Source: Acanthacorydalis orientalis (Eukaryota; Arthropoda; Insecta; Megaloptera; Corydalidae). Taken from it: 64,000 nucleotides of DNA. The stretch covers positions 17,965,016 to 18,029,015 of the forward strand of contig CM068323.1 in the NCBI GenBank assembly GCA_034766995.1. The letters are read 5' to 3'. Made by a program: the position numbers and the translations under genes. Below the pieces are notes generated by a model. The model was not told the DNA's origin. It was given only the letters and a program-made list of their open reading frames with translations, and did not search any database. How positions within the stretch are numbered: position 1 is the first letter of the stretch; each line of letters starts with the position of its first letter. Of the stretch, positions 26,107 through 36,480 are shown one piece after another.

Positions 26107-28330
26107 ATGACCACATATGACAATAATTCAACAAGATTTTTATTATTATATTTGACGTTCTTCCATTGTAAGTGTTATTTTTATTTTATATTTTTTCGAT
26201 TGTGCCAAATAACGTGTTTCTCTGTTGTATTGTACTTATTGATTGATTATTATTGCCAGTTGTTATATGCGAATTAAAATGAATTGCTAGACTGAAACGA
26301 CTTGTTTTTTTTCTTACAGAATTCTTTTTTAAATAATGATGTTCGGTAAATATTTATGAAAATTTATAAATAATTACAGAATTAACAATAATCAATCTTG
26401 AATTAACCACTAAACATATATTTAATCGCCAAAAAATATTTTTTTAAAGAATTTATATTTCATATTTCTATAAACTCTTAAAAATATATTTTTGTTTGTC
26501 GACAAAACAGTTTATGGTAAAAATCAAACATGAAAAATGTGTCAATTACAAATTTTAAACAGTATCTATTTTAATTTATGAAGTACATGATATAAAATTA
26601 GCTTAATTGAATAAAACTAGTTTTAAGGTATCGACGATTTGAAATTTCGATTTTTTTAGATTTTCCTCATTTTAATATTCTGATTTAAATGTATAACTTT
26701 TTATATTAATTATCCATTATTCCAAGTCAGTGAATAAATGGTAAAAAATATAAACAACTCATTACAAATTAAAGAAAAATTCATTTTCTATCCAGTCATT
26801 TTAATATAAATAAAATGTATAGCAATTTAAATTAAGTATCAAAATGTATAGATTTTTCAATTTTTTATCATTATTATATATACTGGAAACAATCAACGCC
26901 AATAATAATTAAAAATAATTCGATGTATGTTCGATGATATATTTTTCAAAACAAGAAATTGTTTAAATGTCATTTTTACTCAAATTTCTAGTAATAAATT
27001 TATTTTACTGTGCAATATTGTTTTATGGAGGCAAATATTCTTTAATTTCAATATTTAAAATCTTTAAAGATTTTAATTTATAATTGACAATAATCATACT
27101 AAAAATAGCAAGTAGATAAAAAATATTTCTGAAATTATATATATGTAATAAATACTTTCTGGTCAGATATTTTAATCAACATGAAAAACTAGTGATACTA
27201 AACAAAACAATACGAAACATAAACTAAAAAGATTCATTAAAACCACCAAATGTTACATTTAACAGTATATAGTTTTAAATTAAACCAAATGTTCTTTGTT
27301 TATAAACAGCGACACTGACTTATTTTCCATAATAAACGAACTATAGTTTAAAACGACAAATTAAATAAAATACGTTTAAGGAATAACAAACAGACTATTA
27401 AATTAAATGAGATTTTTCTACAAATAAACGACAGAAGTGAAATGTAGTTCTATATTAAAGTACGAGTAAACTGTACTATTAAAAAAATTAAATCCTTGTT
27501 AATACTCATTAGAGCTTTTCGTACTATCATAAAATATAACATTTAGCTTTTTAATTACGTTAACAATATATTATGTAACATATGATAAATTATTACGGAC
27601 AAATTTTATAAAACACTTAAACGGTATATGATATAGATTTCTGATTTTTAATATTGGCTCTCAATGATATGTAATTCAAAAGAAATCATTCTGATTCTCA
27701 ATAATAATATGCCAAGATAATAAACTGGTATGTATAAATAACTGATAAAAAAATATTTCATTTTTATTTGAAGAATAAATCTGATGCTTATTACCAGTTG
27801 AAAGATCTACGATTTAAATCAAATCAAAGGTCAACTTGTGATATTTACGAAACGACAAAAACGCATTTATGTTTTAAGTAATATATCATGTTTTAATTTA
27901 TCTTGCAGTGATTTACATTGCAAATATTTTTAAATCTTCATACTTATATATCGGATTATATACAACAGTGATACATTCATTTTGCACATATTAGTTCATT
28001 GACTGACAGTTAAAGAAATGGAATATTCACAGATTGTAACTAAAAATAAACTACAAGTCAGAAGAAACGCCATAAACATTATAATAAAAAACGGTTATAA
28101 ATAACTCCGCTGATTATAAATATAAAATTGTTAACTGTTTGCATAAACATTAACTATACCGAGAATGTTTTTTTCTTTAATTTTTCAGTGTATGAAAAGT
28201 GAGTTAAAATGTGAATTTGAGACAAGAGAATAATGAATAATGAGCATATATAATTGTAAATGAAATATATTTAAATAGTTATCATGTATTATTTCTATTC
28301 AGTCATCGCATACGCTATGAATAAATCATT
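26107..28330. other. AT-rich stretch without microsatellites
   Basis: Very AT-rich, yet with no long TA tract and no frame. I see nothing supported in it. Confidence 0.5.
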
Positions 28331-28860
28331 AGTTTAATGTGTGATATTTAATTAATTCGTATCGGCACATATACGAAATGGAACGACCTCTTTTTCGCTT
28401 ATGTAAATATTTTTTGCGACTCTATAGATCCCCACGTAAGTACCTGGTATTCCTCGCACACTTCTTTCATTTTGAAAAGATTTCTATAGTATACGAAGGG
28501 GATGGTAAGTCATAGAACGTTTAACGAAGAGGTTATATAACGTAAACGAACGTAATCCATCAAGCGTTTTCCGCGTGTACGACCTAAGATGACAAAACAC
28601 ATTTTCATGCGTCATTGATGCTCGCTAACGGCGATGAATATAAAATGTGAGAAAATATTACGTCATTTTATTGAGATGCATTTATCATGTGAACCATGAC
28701 ATGTACGTGATGGATGTCGACGGTAATACAAGTGCTTCAGATTTGTGCAAGTTTCTCTTTTTGTGAGACTAGTCAGTCTTTAGTAAACCGTCGTGACTGT
28801 TTCGTAAATAATGCAGTAGTGTCTCTCAATGGTGGTTGAATGGTATGAAGTGAACAAATT
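28331..28860. other. GC-raised island
   Basis: Holds the candidate ORF 28378-28515 and further CpG-containing sequence to about 28860. Confidence 0.35.
28378..28515 (+). CDS. Candidate 45-codon ORF or exon with two internal GTAAGT sites
   Basis: Seen: ATG to TAG, 46 codons including the stop. Two consensus donors lie inside it, CCAC/gtaagt after 28435 and GATG/gtaagt after 28504. The C-terminal residues FEKISIVYEGDG look superficially like the strand that precedes MAHALRRI in SH2D5-type PTB domains. However, a splice from 28504 (one extra base) to the phase-0 start at 34506 would break the frame. It is therefore listed only as a candidate transcript fragment. Confidence 0.15.
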   Translation: MERPLFRLCKYFLRLYRSPRKYLVFLAHFFHFEKISIVYEGDGKS

Positions 28861-29149
28861 TTTTACTATATGTTATCAGAATTGAATTCGTTTCTAACGG
28901 ATTCAATGTTTCCTTTTTAGGCGAAGGATTATTTTTTTATTTTACTGTTTTGTTTTTGAATTGCACGGACGAAATTATTATTTTATTGACGTGTCTATAT
29001 TAAAACACTAGATAATCAAAATTAAATTGTACTGTATTATTAAGCTCGTATCAAATATTTAAATATATCAATGAAATGTATGGGAGAGGAAAATAAAACG
29101 TCGCTCGTCCTTTTTTAATTAATCTCTCTTTCTATATAATTAAAGTAAA

Positions 29150-29655
29150 GAAAAAAAACTAGACTCGTACGTTCCATATAATCAATAAAGCGTACAAAAA
29201 GCGATGAGCGCAAAAACGTCTCAAGAAGAGCTGACTTTAATCTAACGAAAGTTTCATGTGTTTTTTTCCCACCGTTGCACGACGCTACAAACAACCCAAT
29301 CTTATCTGTAACGTTGGCTATGTTGGCCATCGTGGATATTTAACACTGGATAGGTCGATTGAGTGCGTGTTAAATGTACAGATAGCGTAGTTTTTCCGGT
29401 CGTTGATCAGACGCGCGCCAATGAAAAATAGTAGTGCCACTACGATGTGGCAAGTTGGCAACACTCAATCAATCACTGTATGTTTCTTCGTTGTATGCCG
29501 GCGGGATTGTTTTTCTTGTCCTGCCGTGGTCAATGATTGCGGGAAATCTTAGCCGCGACTGACAGCGCATTCATCAGGGGGGTCGGTCGGTTACCATGGA
29601 CTCACGCGAACAGACAGCGCGGCATGATTTGCTAATGGCTGCACTTAAATAATTA
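29150..29655. other. CpG-rich island, possible promoter/leader
   Basis: Contains cagacgcgcgccaatg, ttggcaacactc, gccggcggg and a GGTCGGTCGG motif right before ttaccATGG at 29596. Composition and motif grammar fit a transcription start region on the + strand, but no exon beyond the 18-residue frame is visible. Confidence 0.35.
29596..29652 (+). CDS. Small ORF (18 residues) with strong initiation context
   Basis: Seen: ttaccATGGA start and peptide MDSREQTARHDLLMAALK, then TAA. It lies at the end of a CpG-containing island that begins near 29340 and carries a GGTCGGTCGG motif directly upstream. It may be a leader ORF of an unannotated transcript or chance; nothing shows translation. Confidence 0.15.
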   Translation: MDSREQTARHDLLMAALK

Positions 29656-30420
29656 CATTTCTTTGTTTAACTTTGTATTCGAGATGATTGAAGTTTTGTA
29701 ATATTTTAAAATGATAACGTCGGATAAAGCACGCGAATTATTTGCCGTGATGTTTTGAGTAAAATTACAATATTGCAATTGTGTTGTACATATTTATATA
29801 TATACGATTGTTCTTTTTCAGTACGTACCATCTTAATATCAATGTTTTAATTAACACAAATGTGTTAAAAATAAAATAGGAATATTTCAGAAAAAGAAAT
29901 TGGAAGAATATAGCAACATACCAACTCAAATATTCATTTTTTAGTTATATGTTCATTCCTCAACATCATTTAACAATAATATACAGTTATACTAAATTTG
30001 GAAAAAAGAAACCAAAGACATATGAGGTAAGAAATCAATATATTGTTATAAATGTAAGGTCTGATGAAATTTAGACTCTAAAGTCAATTTGGAAACATAC
30101 ATTAATATCCACTAGTACCGATTTTTCGAAATGATTAATCTACGAGTACAACTGTAGTTAATAAAGAAAGGAGAGGTGCTTGTACTGCGTGAAACATGGA
30201 ACGAATGTTATAAATACGTATCGATCGTACAAATCTGATAAATGATAAACTCTTGATTGCATTGTAACGTTGAAAGCATCATCAAAAAAATGTACGGTTC
30301 ATAGTTTCTCGCACTATTAATAAGCCCAGAGAGCATAATAGAAATACTCAACTGTACACGTAAGACATAATTGAACACAATATTTCATACGCTGACACGT
30401 TGTCAATAATTCAATAAACG

Positions 30421-30760
30421 TTGCGAATAATTTACAGCCCGTCCGGTTTCTGAACTGTAACCTCTGTTAGCTACGGAGGGTTACGGGTTCAGTGAGATGA
30501 TTAATACCGATCGACCACTACAATAGGCATTCGCGGGATCTCGCTAAACACCTGTGCTTTCCGAACTTGTGTGACGATAAAGTCTCGCGCCTGGTTTTGT
30601 GGAATGTATGGAAACACACAATGGGATTCCGTTTCAATGAAATATTTACTTTCAAGTTGTGGTTATCGATTTTGTCACATAGCCCTTGGCCAACGGCCGT
30701 TCGCAAACATCAGTTTTCCCAATTGAAGCTCATTGAAAGTGACATTATGAATGTTTAATG
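30421..30760. other. GC-raised island
   Basis: Both strands open over 60 codons at 30518-30758; nothing recognised. An imperfect inverted repeat GTAACCTC/GGAGGGTTAC spans about 30458-30484. Confidence 0.3.
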
Positions 30761-31646
30761 AACGACATTGCTTCGAAAGTCAACAAACATATGAGGAATT
30801 CATAATGTTTAATGATTTTATCGTTTTGCGTTACACAATGAATATTATTATGCGGTGTTTGTTTTCATGCAGATAAAAATTACATAGAATTGAACATACA
30901 CATACATTTGACATGCGATAATCACGTTGTCAATTGTCGAGTACATCTGTAAAACACTTGATTTCATTTCTATCGATCAGATATTCGATTAAGGTTTTAT
31001 AAAGTTTATTTTGCATGCAAAATACATTTGCACGTTTGAGTCTTTAAATTATTCTTCTGTATCTAATCCTACAAATTTATTCTCATTTTTTATACTTAAT
31101 AGGATACTTGTTTTAATTTTATATATTTTATAAATATCTACAGATACTCTAAATAAATTTTCTAAATTTATCCCGTTTCGTGCAAATGAAATTTTATATT
31201 ATTTTCAAATCGAATCAATTCTCGACCATTTATTTCATTCTGAACTCCTCTCATAAACATTGCGTCAAATTAGCTTTATTAATCGCAGTTTAGCAAAAAA
31301 AAGTATAAATAAATTCCAGAATAAATATATAATATATTATTAATTAAATCATTAAGATAGTGCACCACAGAAAAAGTTTAACTATTAAATGTAACAATAA
31401 ATAAAATAGTTTAATTGAAAATCGGTTCATGTTTTAAATGTCAACATATTTATATTGTAGACATTTTTATTGTTTTTTAATATAATTCGATTTATTGATA
31501 AAAATCAATTATATAAATATATGTTTCAGTTCTTTCTGTTATACCATGACATGACTGTATTGAAATTGAATGTTTTAGATCTTTATTAGATTATTTCTAC
31601 TTTTTCAGTGGCAAGTTACTGAAATTATGATCATAAAATTCTAAAT

Positions 31647-31649
<3 letters not shown>

Positions 31650-31683
<34 letters not shown>
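31650..31683. repeat. (TA)17 microsatellite
   Basis: Pure TA tract. Confidence 0.95.
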
Positions 31684-31687
<4 letters not shown>

Positions 31688-32400
31688 TTTTTGTGAAAAT
31701 AAAAAATGCAAGTCACAATACAATGTCTACAAAGAATAATAATTAGACCAATTATGGAAAAAAATATGACGTTGAGTATCACCGTACAAAAAAAGTTCGC
31801 TCTCATCGTTGAAATTTTTAAACGATTTTCGCTTACTGATCGAATATTCATTAATTTGTCAATCAACGGGTCTGTCAATATCTGAAGTTTTCAAATAATT
31901 GCTGTCAAATCGATGGTGTGTGAAACTTTTGATACTATAACGATTTGTTTCATTAATAAAATAGTACATACGTTACGTACGCTTGAGTCAGGGCGTTAAT
32001 AAATATTTGAATTAAACATTTTCTTTGTTATGGTTTCAGAAACTGTATACGAATCTAAATTCTGTAAAACATATACGACATTATTTTTTTGTTTATTCGA
32101 TATAAATGTATCTACTATTAAATATTGATAGTAGTTGATTATCTTAATTTTTTGTAAATACAAGAGGAATTATTTATAATGAATAAGGGTTGTTTGAAAA
32201 AATATCAACGTACATGTTTTCTAATGCACGTCAATAAGTTAATCTTAAGTAAAACTAAACAGAAATTAAAATGAATATTGCTATTCATTCATCAACGTGA
32301 AACGTTAACTTTAACGTGCTGGAACTTTTTTATACAATTTTTATTCGGTCGAAGTTTAAGTTCAATAAGTACTTGAATAAATAATTACCATTAAAACCGT

Positions 32401-33063
32401 AGACATCGTTCCGTACTTACCATTGAACTTCGAAAGGGGTAGCAAAACGTACATTCACATTAAGTGTATTTTAAATTGGTCGAGAGCAAACGTTCTCCGT
32501 TCATTTACGAAACCTATTCAATACTAATTGCTTCTACCTCTATAATGAACCATACAAGCATGTACGATTCGTATCCAGAACTCAGGAATCTCCAATAAAC
32601 TCTCCAACCTGGCGTATTTCATATAGCCGAACCGTGTTGGCGGATTCCGCTTCCTCCCATTGTTAAACTCGTCCAAAGATCGTCTAGCCTAATACGAACA
32701 ACAATAACTATAACTGACGCGGAACGAAGACGAACAATACACTCACGGATTGTTCATAGACGCATTGTTCTTTCTCTATTTAATACAATACGCGGCGTCG
32801 ACGTAGCGTCAGTCAAGATGGAATGGCCATTATTGGAGACTGTGCCCAGCCTACATGCATCTTCCATTCTCCGACAGCACCCAAATACCAATTCAATCAA
32901 CTGTGAGGTACACTGCATTGTTCGGAATGGACGGAGACGGACGCTGCAATTCAACAGTGGCGGCGTTTGTGCTCGTAATATCTTTCTTTTTGTCTTGTAC
33001 GGAAAATCAATCACGGAAATAAACGATGTTTTAACGGATACACCTTCTTCTAATGTCAATTAA
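32401..33063. other. GC-raised island upstream of the PTB exon
   Basis: Holds the candidate first exon 32818-32907 and antisense frame 32754-33059. May be an internal promoter or 5' exon. Confidence 0.35.
32818..32907 (+). CDS. Candidate first coding exon in a GC-raised island
   Basis: Seen: ATG in good context (tcaagATGG) opens 30 codons, MEWPLLETVPSLHASSILRQ then HPNTNSINCE, ending in phase 0 at GAG/gtacac, an acceptable but not strong donor. The frame stays open past the donor to 33063. The antisense strand also has an open frame of about 100 codons over the same stretch (32754-33059), so the coding strand is not settled. It lies 1.6 kb upstream of the PTB exon on the same strand and the phases are compatible, but the missing N-terminal strands of the PTB would still need an exon between them. 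Confidence 0.22.
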
Positions 33064-33587
33064 TTCTCATGCAGAATTTGTATCTAATAGTTTTTATTTA
33101 ATTTTGTTATGTAATCATTTCACTGTGTTGAAAAATTAAATAATATTTTTATAAAAGGTTCATTTTAATATTCTTTTCATAATAAAATATATTTCAATAA
33201 AAATAAGTTTTAATTATTGGAATAAAATAAATAAATTATTTTACTTATTTATGTTTAAATACAAGATTATGATAGTTTGATATGTTGAGAAACAATTAAT
33301 TTAAAGTCCAATATTTTATTGATGCGAATATGTTACAAAATATGTCAGAATTTATGAAAGAAAAAGTTATTACAGTCATTAGTAAATAATGAAGTAAATA
33401 CAGTAAATAAAGAATGATATAAATAAATCATTTTCGTCATGACTAAATGTCAATAAAGTCAATAAGTTAACGATTAGTTTAAAATAATATTAAATTTTTA
33501 TGTTTAAAAGTTTTGACTCGAAAATCTCGACTGACGCTACTGAACTTTTATAGACTGCAATATATACTTGTCAAGTTCATCCTACGG

Positions 33588-33658
<71 letters not shown>

Positions 33659-33664
33659 TATGTA
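33588..33664. repeat. (TA)32 microsatellite with short tail
   Basis: TA tract to about 33651 with an interrupted tail, 0.85 kb upstream of the PTB exon. Confidence 0.95.
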
Positions 33665-33958
33665 TACGAGTTGGAAACAAACATAGATGCAAATATCGAA
33701 ATCATTGCTGCATGCAGACCACTCAAATAAAAGAATATTTAGACATGACAAGAAAAAGAAAATATGTTGAAGCATCTGTGTACATATTTTTTTTAGTATA
33801 TTTGTATTCACGAATAGATTTATTCGCAAAAATACGGATGTTATTTTATTTTTATGAACAATCAGACGAATACTCATGAGTCATAGAAATATTGTCTAGT
33901 TAAGACAGGTTTTTTTATTCTGTATTATTTGTACTGAATGTCAAATTACTGCTTTTGA

Positions 33959-33962
<4 letters not shown>

Positions 33963-34016
<54 letters not shown>
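33963..34016. repeat. (AT)27 microsatellite
   Basis: Pure AT tract, 490 bases upstream of the PTB exon. Confidence 0.95.
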
Positions 34017-34019
<3 letters not shown>

Positions 34020-34177
34020 TCTAGTTATAATTCAGCTAAGAATAATGATATTTTATCATAGGAAACATTTCTTTATTAATACATTCTTGTATTTTAATAG
34101 TAATAAAATTATTTAAAATAACAAAGTAGGGAAAAAATAATTTTAAATGGTATATTGTAATGGTAATGGTATATAAT

Positions 34178-34180
<3 letters not shown>

Positions 34181-34228
<48 letters not shown>
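34181..34228. repeat. (AT)24 microsatellite after ATGGTA units
   Basis: AT tract preceded by four ATGGTA-like units (about 34147-34181), ending 277 bases before the PTB exon. Confidence 0.95.
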
Positions 34229-34240
<12 letters not shown>

Positions 34241-34411
34241 ATGTAAACACTTCTTTGTTCTTTCAAAAAAGTATAATAGTTCAATTATTTTTTTGTACAG
34301 TTTATGAATACAATGAGATTACAACACCTGTCGTCTCATCTATTAAAATTAAGTTATAAAAAATAATATACATACAATAGTACAACGCATTTAACATAAT
34401 CAAATTACGCC

Positions 34412-34430
34412 CAAACAAACAAACAAACAA
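34412..34430. repeat. (AAAC)4 short tandem repeat
   Basis: Four AAAC units about 75 bases before the PTB exon. Confidence 0.8.
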
Positions 34431-34505
34431 TATCTAATGTATAGTTTATTTAAATTCATTCTCTCGCATGAAAACAAATCTTTAAGATTATGTACGGTGT
34501 TTCAG

Positions 34506-34652
34506 AGTGTCCACATGGCCCACGCCTTGAGGCGAATCTCTTATGCGACGTGTGAACCAGAATACGCTCTCTTCAGTTTTTTGGCACGAGAACCGAAAGG
34601 ACATTTTAATATTCAGTATTGTCACTCGTTCCTTACACAGACTGCTGATCAG
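34506..34652 (+). CDS. Internal coding exon: central part of a PTB/PID domain (SH2D5-like adaptor)
   Basis: Seen: an open frame of exactly 49 codons preceded by tgtttcag and followed by CAG/gtaagtga, a near-perfect donor; both ends are phase 0. The peptide begins SVHMAHALRRISYATCEPE and continues with FSFLAREPKG and YCHSFLTQTADQ. The order 'ALRRISY - acidic/Pro - F.FLAR.P - CH.F' fits the middle strands of a phosphotyrosine-binding domain, which binds NPxY-type peptides or phospholipids at the inner face of the membrane. From memory, the segment MAHALRRI followed by an F-x-F-x-AR pattern is closest to the PTB of vertebrate SH2D5; NUMB, SHC and DAB PTBs fit less well. Base composition is clearly more balanced than in the flanks. 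The N-terminal strands and the C-terminal helix must lie in other exons, which I could not place. A second AG two bases downstream would shift the frame. Coding status is nearly certain; the family is likely; orthology is unproven. Confidence 0.85.
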
Positions 34653-34671
34653 GTAAGTGATATTTCATAGT

Positions 34672-34723
<52 letters not shown>

Positions 34724-35040
34724 AGAGAGAGAGGCATTCTCTTTGATTTCAAATCGTTGGTGAAAAACAAACAAGAAAATGAAAGATGTATATCTTATCA
34801 ATAATTTTTCGAACGGTAGGTTTGAAAATTTACTAGATTAAAGAACAAAAATTATCTTCATTTTATTTTTCTTTGTATCGGTGAATTAGTATTTTGAATG
34901 TGTATGATTTCATGATTAACGTTGAATAATATTTATATGAAATAAAAAAAAATATTCAAAAAGTATGTAACGATAATACCTCTTGTTTATTAATGAACAA
35001 AAAAAAAATACGAGAGCTCTTAATGTAAAATAAATACTTT
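34653..35040 (+). other. Start of the intron after the PTB exon
   Basis: Begins gtaagtgatatttcatag, then the (TA)23(GA)6 tract. No next PTB exon is recognised; the intron may be many kilobases long. Confidence 0.6.
34675..34733. repeat. (TA)23(GA)6 microsatellite next to a 5' splice site
   Basis: Starts 22 bases after the PTB exon donor; the TA tract passes directly into a GA run. Confidence 0.95.
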
Positions 35041-35460
35041 CTCGTGTAGGATTTTTCGCGAACGTTGCAGTTTCAATTAGCGCACATAAAACACTTTTCG
35101 CTTCGAAATGGTACACATGATTCATTATGAAACAACTGTAAAATATATACGTTGCGTATATAACAGAAACCATGCCGTGCGGAGTCGGTCGGTTTACCTG
35201 ATAACACGTATAATTAAAATCCGGAGCTCTCTTCGTGTGTTCAACGGCGAGTGTAAATATTGCTGGCACACATTAGCGACGAAACTTTTAACGAAGATGC
35301 CAACTTTACGCTTTTGCTGCTCGCGCGCGCCGCGAGCCGCCGTCGCGCCATTACAGATTTCGGCTGAAAGTTAGCAGCCGGTGAATTTATTCGGTATGGA
35401 ATTTTTTTTCCTCGTCGACGAGAATGAATTAAGCAAACTTTCATGAGATTTTACATCATG
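35041..35460. other. CpG-rich island 0.4 kb after the PTB exon
   Basis: Contains gctcgcgcgcgccgcgagcc (35319-35338) and GTCGGTCGGTTTACC, close to the GGTCGGTCGGTTACC at 29581. Frames open on both strands; no continuation of the PTB domain is found here. Candidate intronic enhancer or alternative promoter. Confidence 0.4.
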
Positions 35461-36049
35461 TTAATGTGACGTGTTTACATTATTTTCGACGGGATTTATT
35501 AGGAGAACGATTTTTTCCTTCTAGCAGCGCTAGTCGCATAAAATATTTAATTATTTAATAGTTTCCCTGACACATTTTTATACGTTGGAAGTTCGCTACT
35601 ACTTTTTTTATTTATTACCAGTAATTTATTTAAATAATTCATTTCTACTTTCCTTATGTTCATTTTACAAAATAAAGTATTTAAAATTCAGTTTTCTATT
35701 TTAATATCAATATCTACGACCTCCTTAGCATTTAAAAATTTACATTTAATCCTACAACGGGTATTAACATTTTCCAATTAACGACCACATACATCAAGGT
35801 CATTATATTTTCATTCTTTAAAATTTTACACTACAATACACTTAATTTTCTTTGGTATAAGTGTTAAGCAATTGTTTTCAAAGAACAAAGATATCATTAT
35901 TAATAATAAAATATTAATGTATTTAGAATCTTCTTATCAACTTGTGTTAACATTGTAAAATATTTGAGAAGATTGTATAATTGACTAAAAGATAAAATAG
36001 CAATAGCTGACCTATTTAACAAAAGTTTCTTTAAGTAAAAAACTAAATA

Positions 36050-36052
<3 letters not shown>

Positions 36053-36099
<47 letters not shown>
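36053..36099. repeat. (TA)23 microsatellite
   Basis: Pure TA tract. Confidence 0.95.
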
Positions 36100-36103
<4 letters not shown>

Positions 36104-36200
36104 ATGTACCAACATTAAATCTTTATCGCATGAGTAATATTTAAAAGACCTATTAAAAATAAAATATAAAAGTGCAATCACGTTTTAAGTACGAAACAGA

Positions 36201-36480
36201 TTTTACGATTATTTCATTTCGCCTAATGTTATACGTGATTTCCATAAAAATCACAAATTTCCTGTACTTTCCTGTCACATCGTCGAAACGCCGTGTGATA
36301 AATGCATCGTACTTACTACAGATTCCTGCTGTTCGTAATTTCTATTAACGGCCTCAGCGAGAGTCAGTGATTGATTCTCGCGAGTCTCATATCACCAATA
36401 AAATACGATGTGCTACTTGATTACAACTACTTTTGTTGCTGCTACCGTAAGCTTAATATCTTTTTAATACTTCCCATTTA
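36201..36480. other. GC-raised island
   Basis: Holds the minus mini-exon candidate 36317-36385 and ctcgcgag near 36377. Confidence 0.3.
36317..36385 (-). CDS. Candidate 23-codon minus-strand mini-exon
   Basis: Seen on the minus strand: acceptor attttattggtgatatgag and donor TCTGTA/gtaagt bound 69 bases, open in phase 0-0, reading TRENQSLTLAEAVNRNYEQQ then ESV. The acceptor has a modest pyrimidine tract. The hydrophilic peptide is plausible, but a frame this short can arise by chance. Nothing nearby on the minus strand supports a gene. Confidence 0.17.

Larger units (their letters stand above)
33064..34505 (+). other. Presumed intron upstream of the PTB exon
   Basis: AT-rich, three long (TA)n tracts, no other coding-like sequence. 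Ends in the acceptor at 34504-34505. How far the intron extends upstream is unknown. Confidence 0.5.

Noticed and set aside
33568..33879. Long Tyr-Ile repeat 'proteins' across TA tracts (here and at 1488, 18078, 37393, 48032, 52319, 60868, 63029)
   Set aside because: They are translations of (TA)n microsatellites, which have no stops in two frames; no coding evidence.
35108..35374. Frame after the PTB exon as its continuation
   Set aside because: It lacks the expected C-terminal PTB helix pattern and has no acceptor in the right phase.
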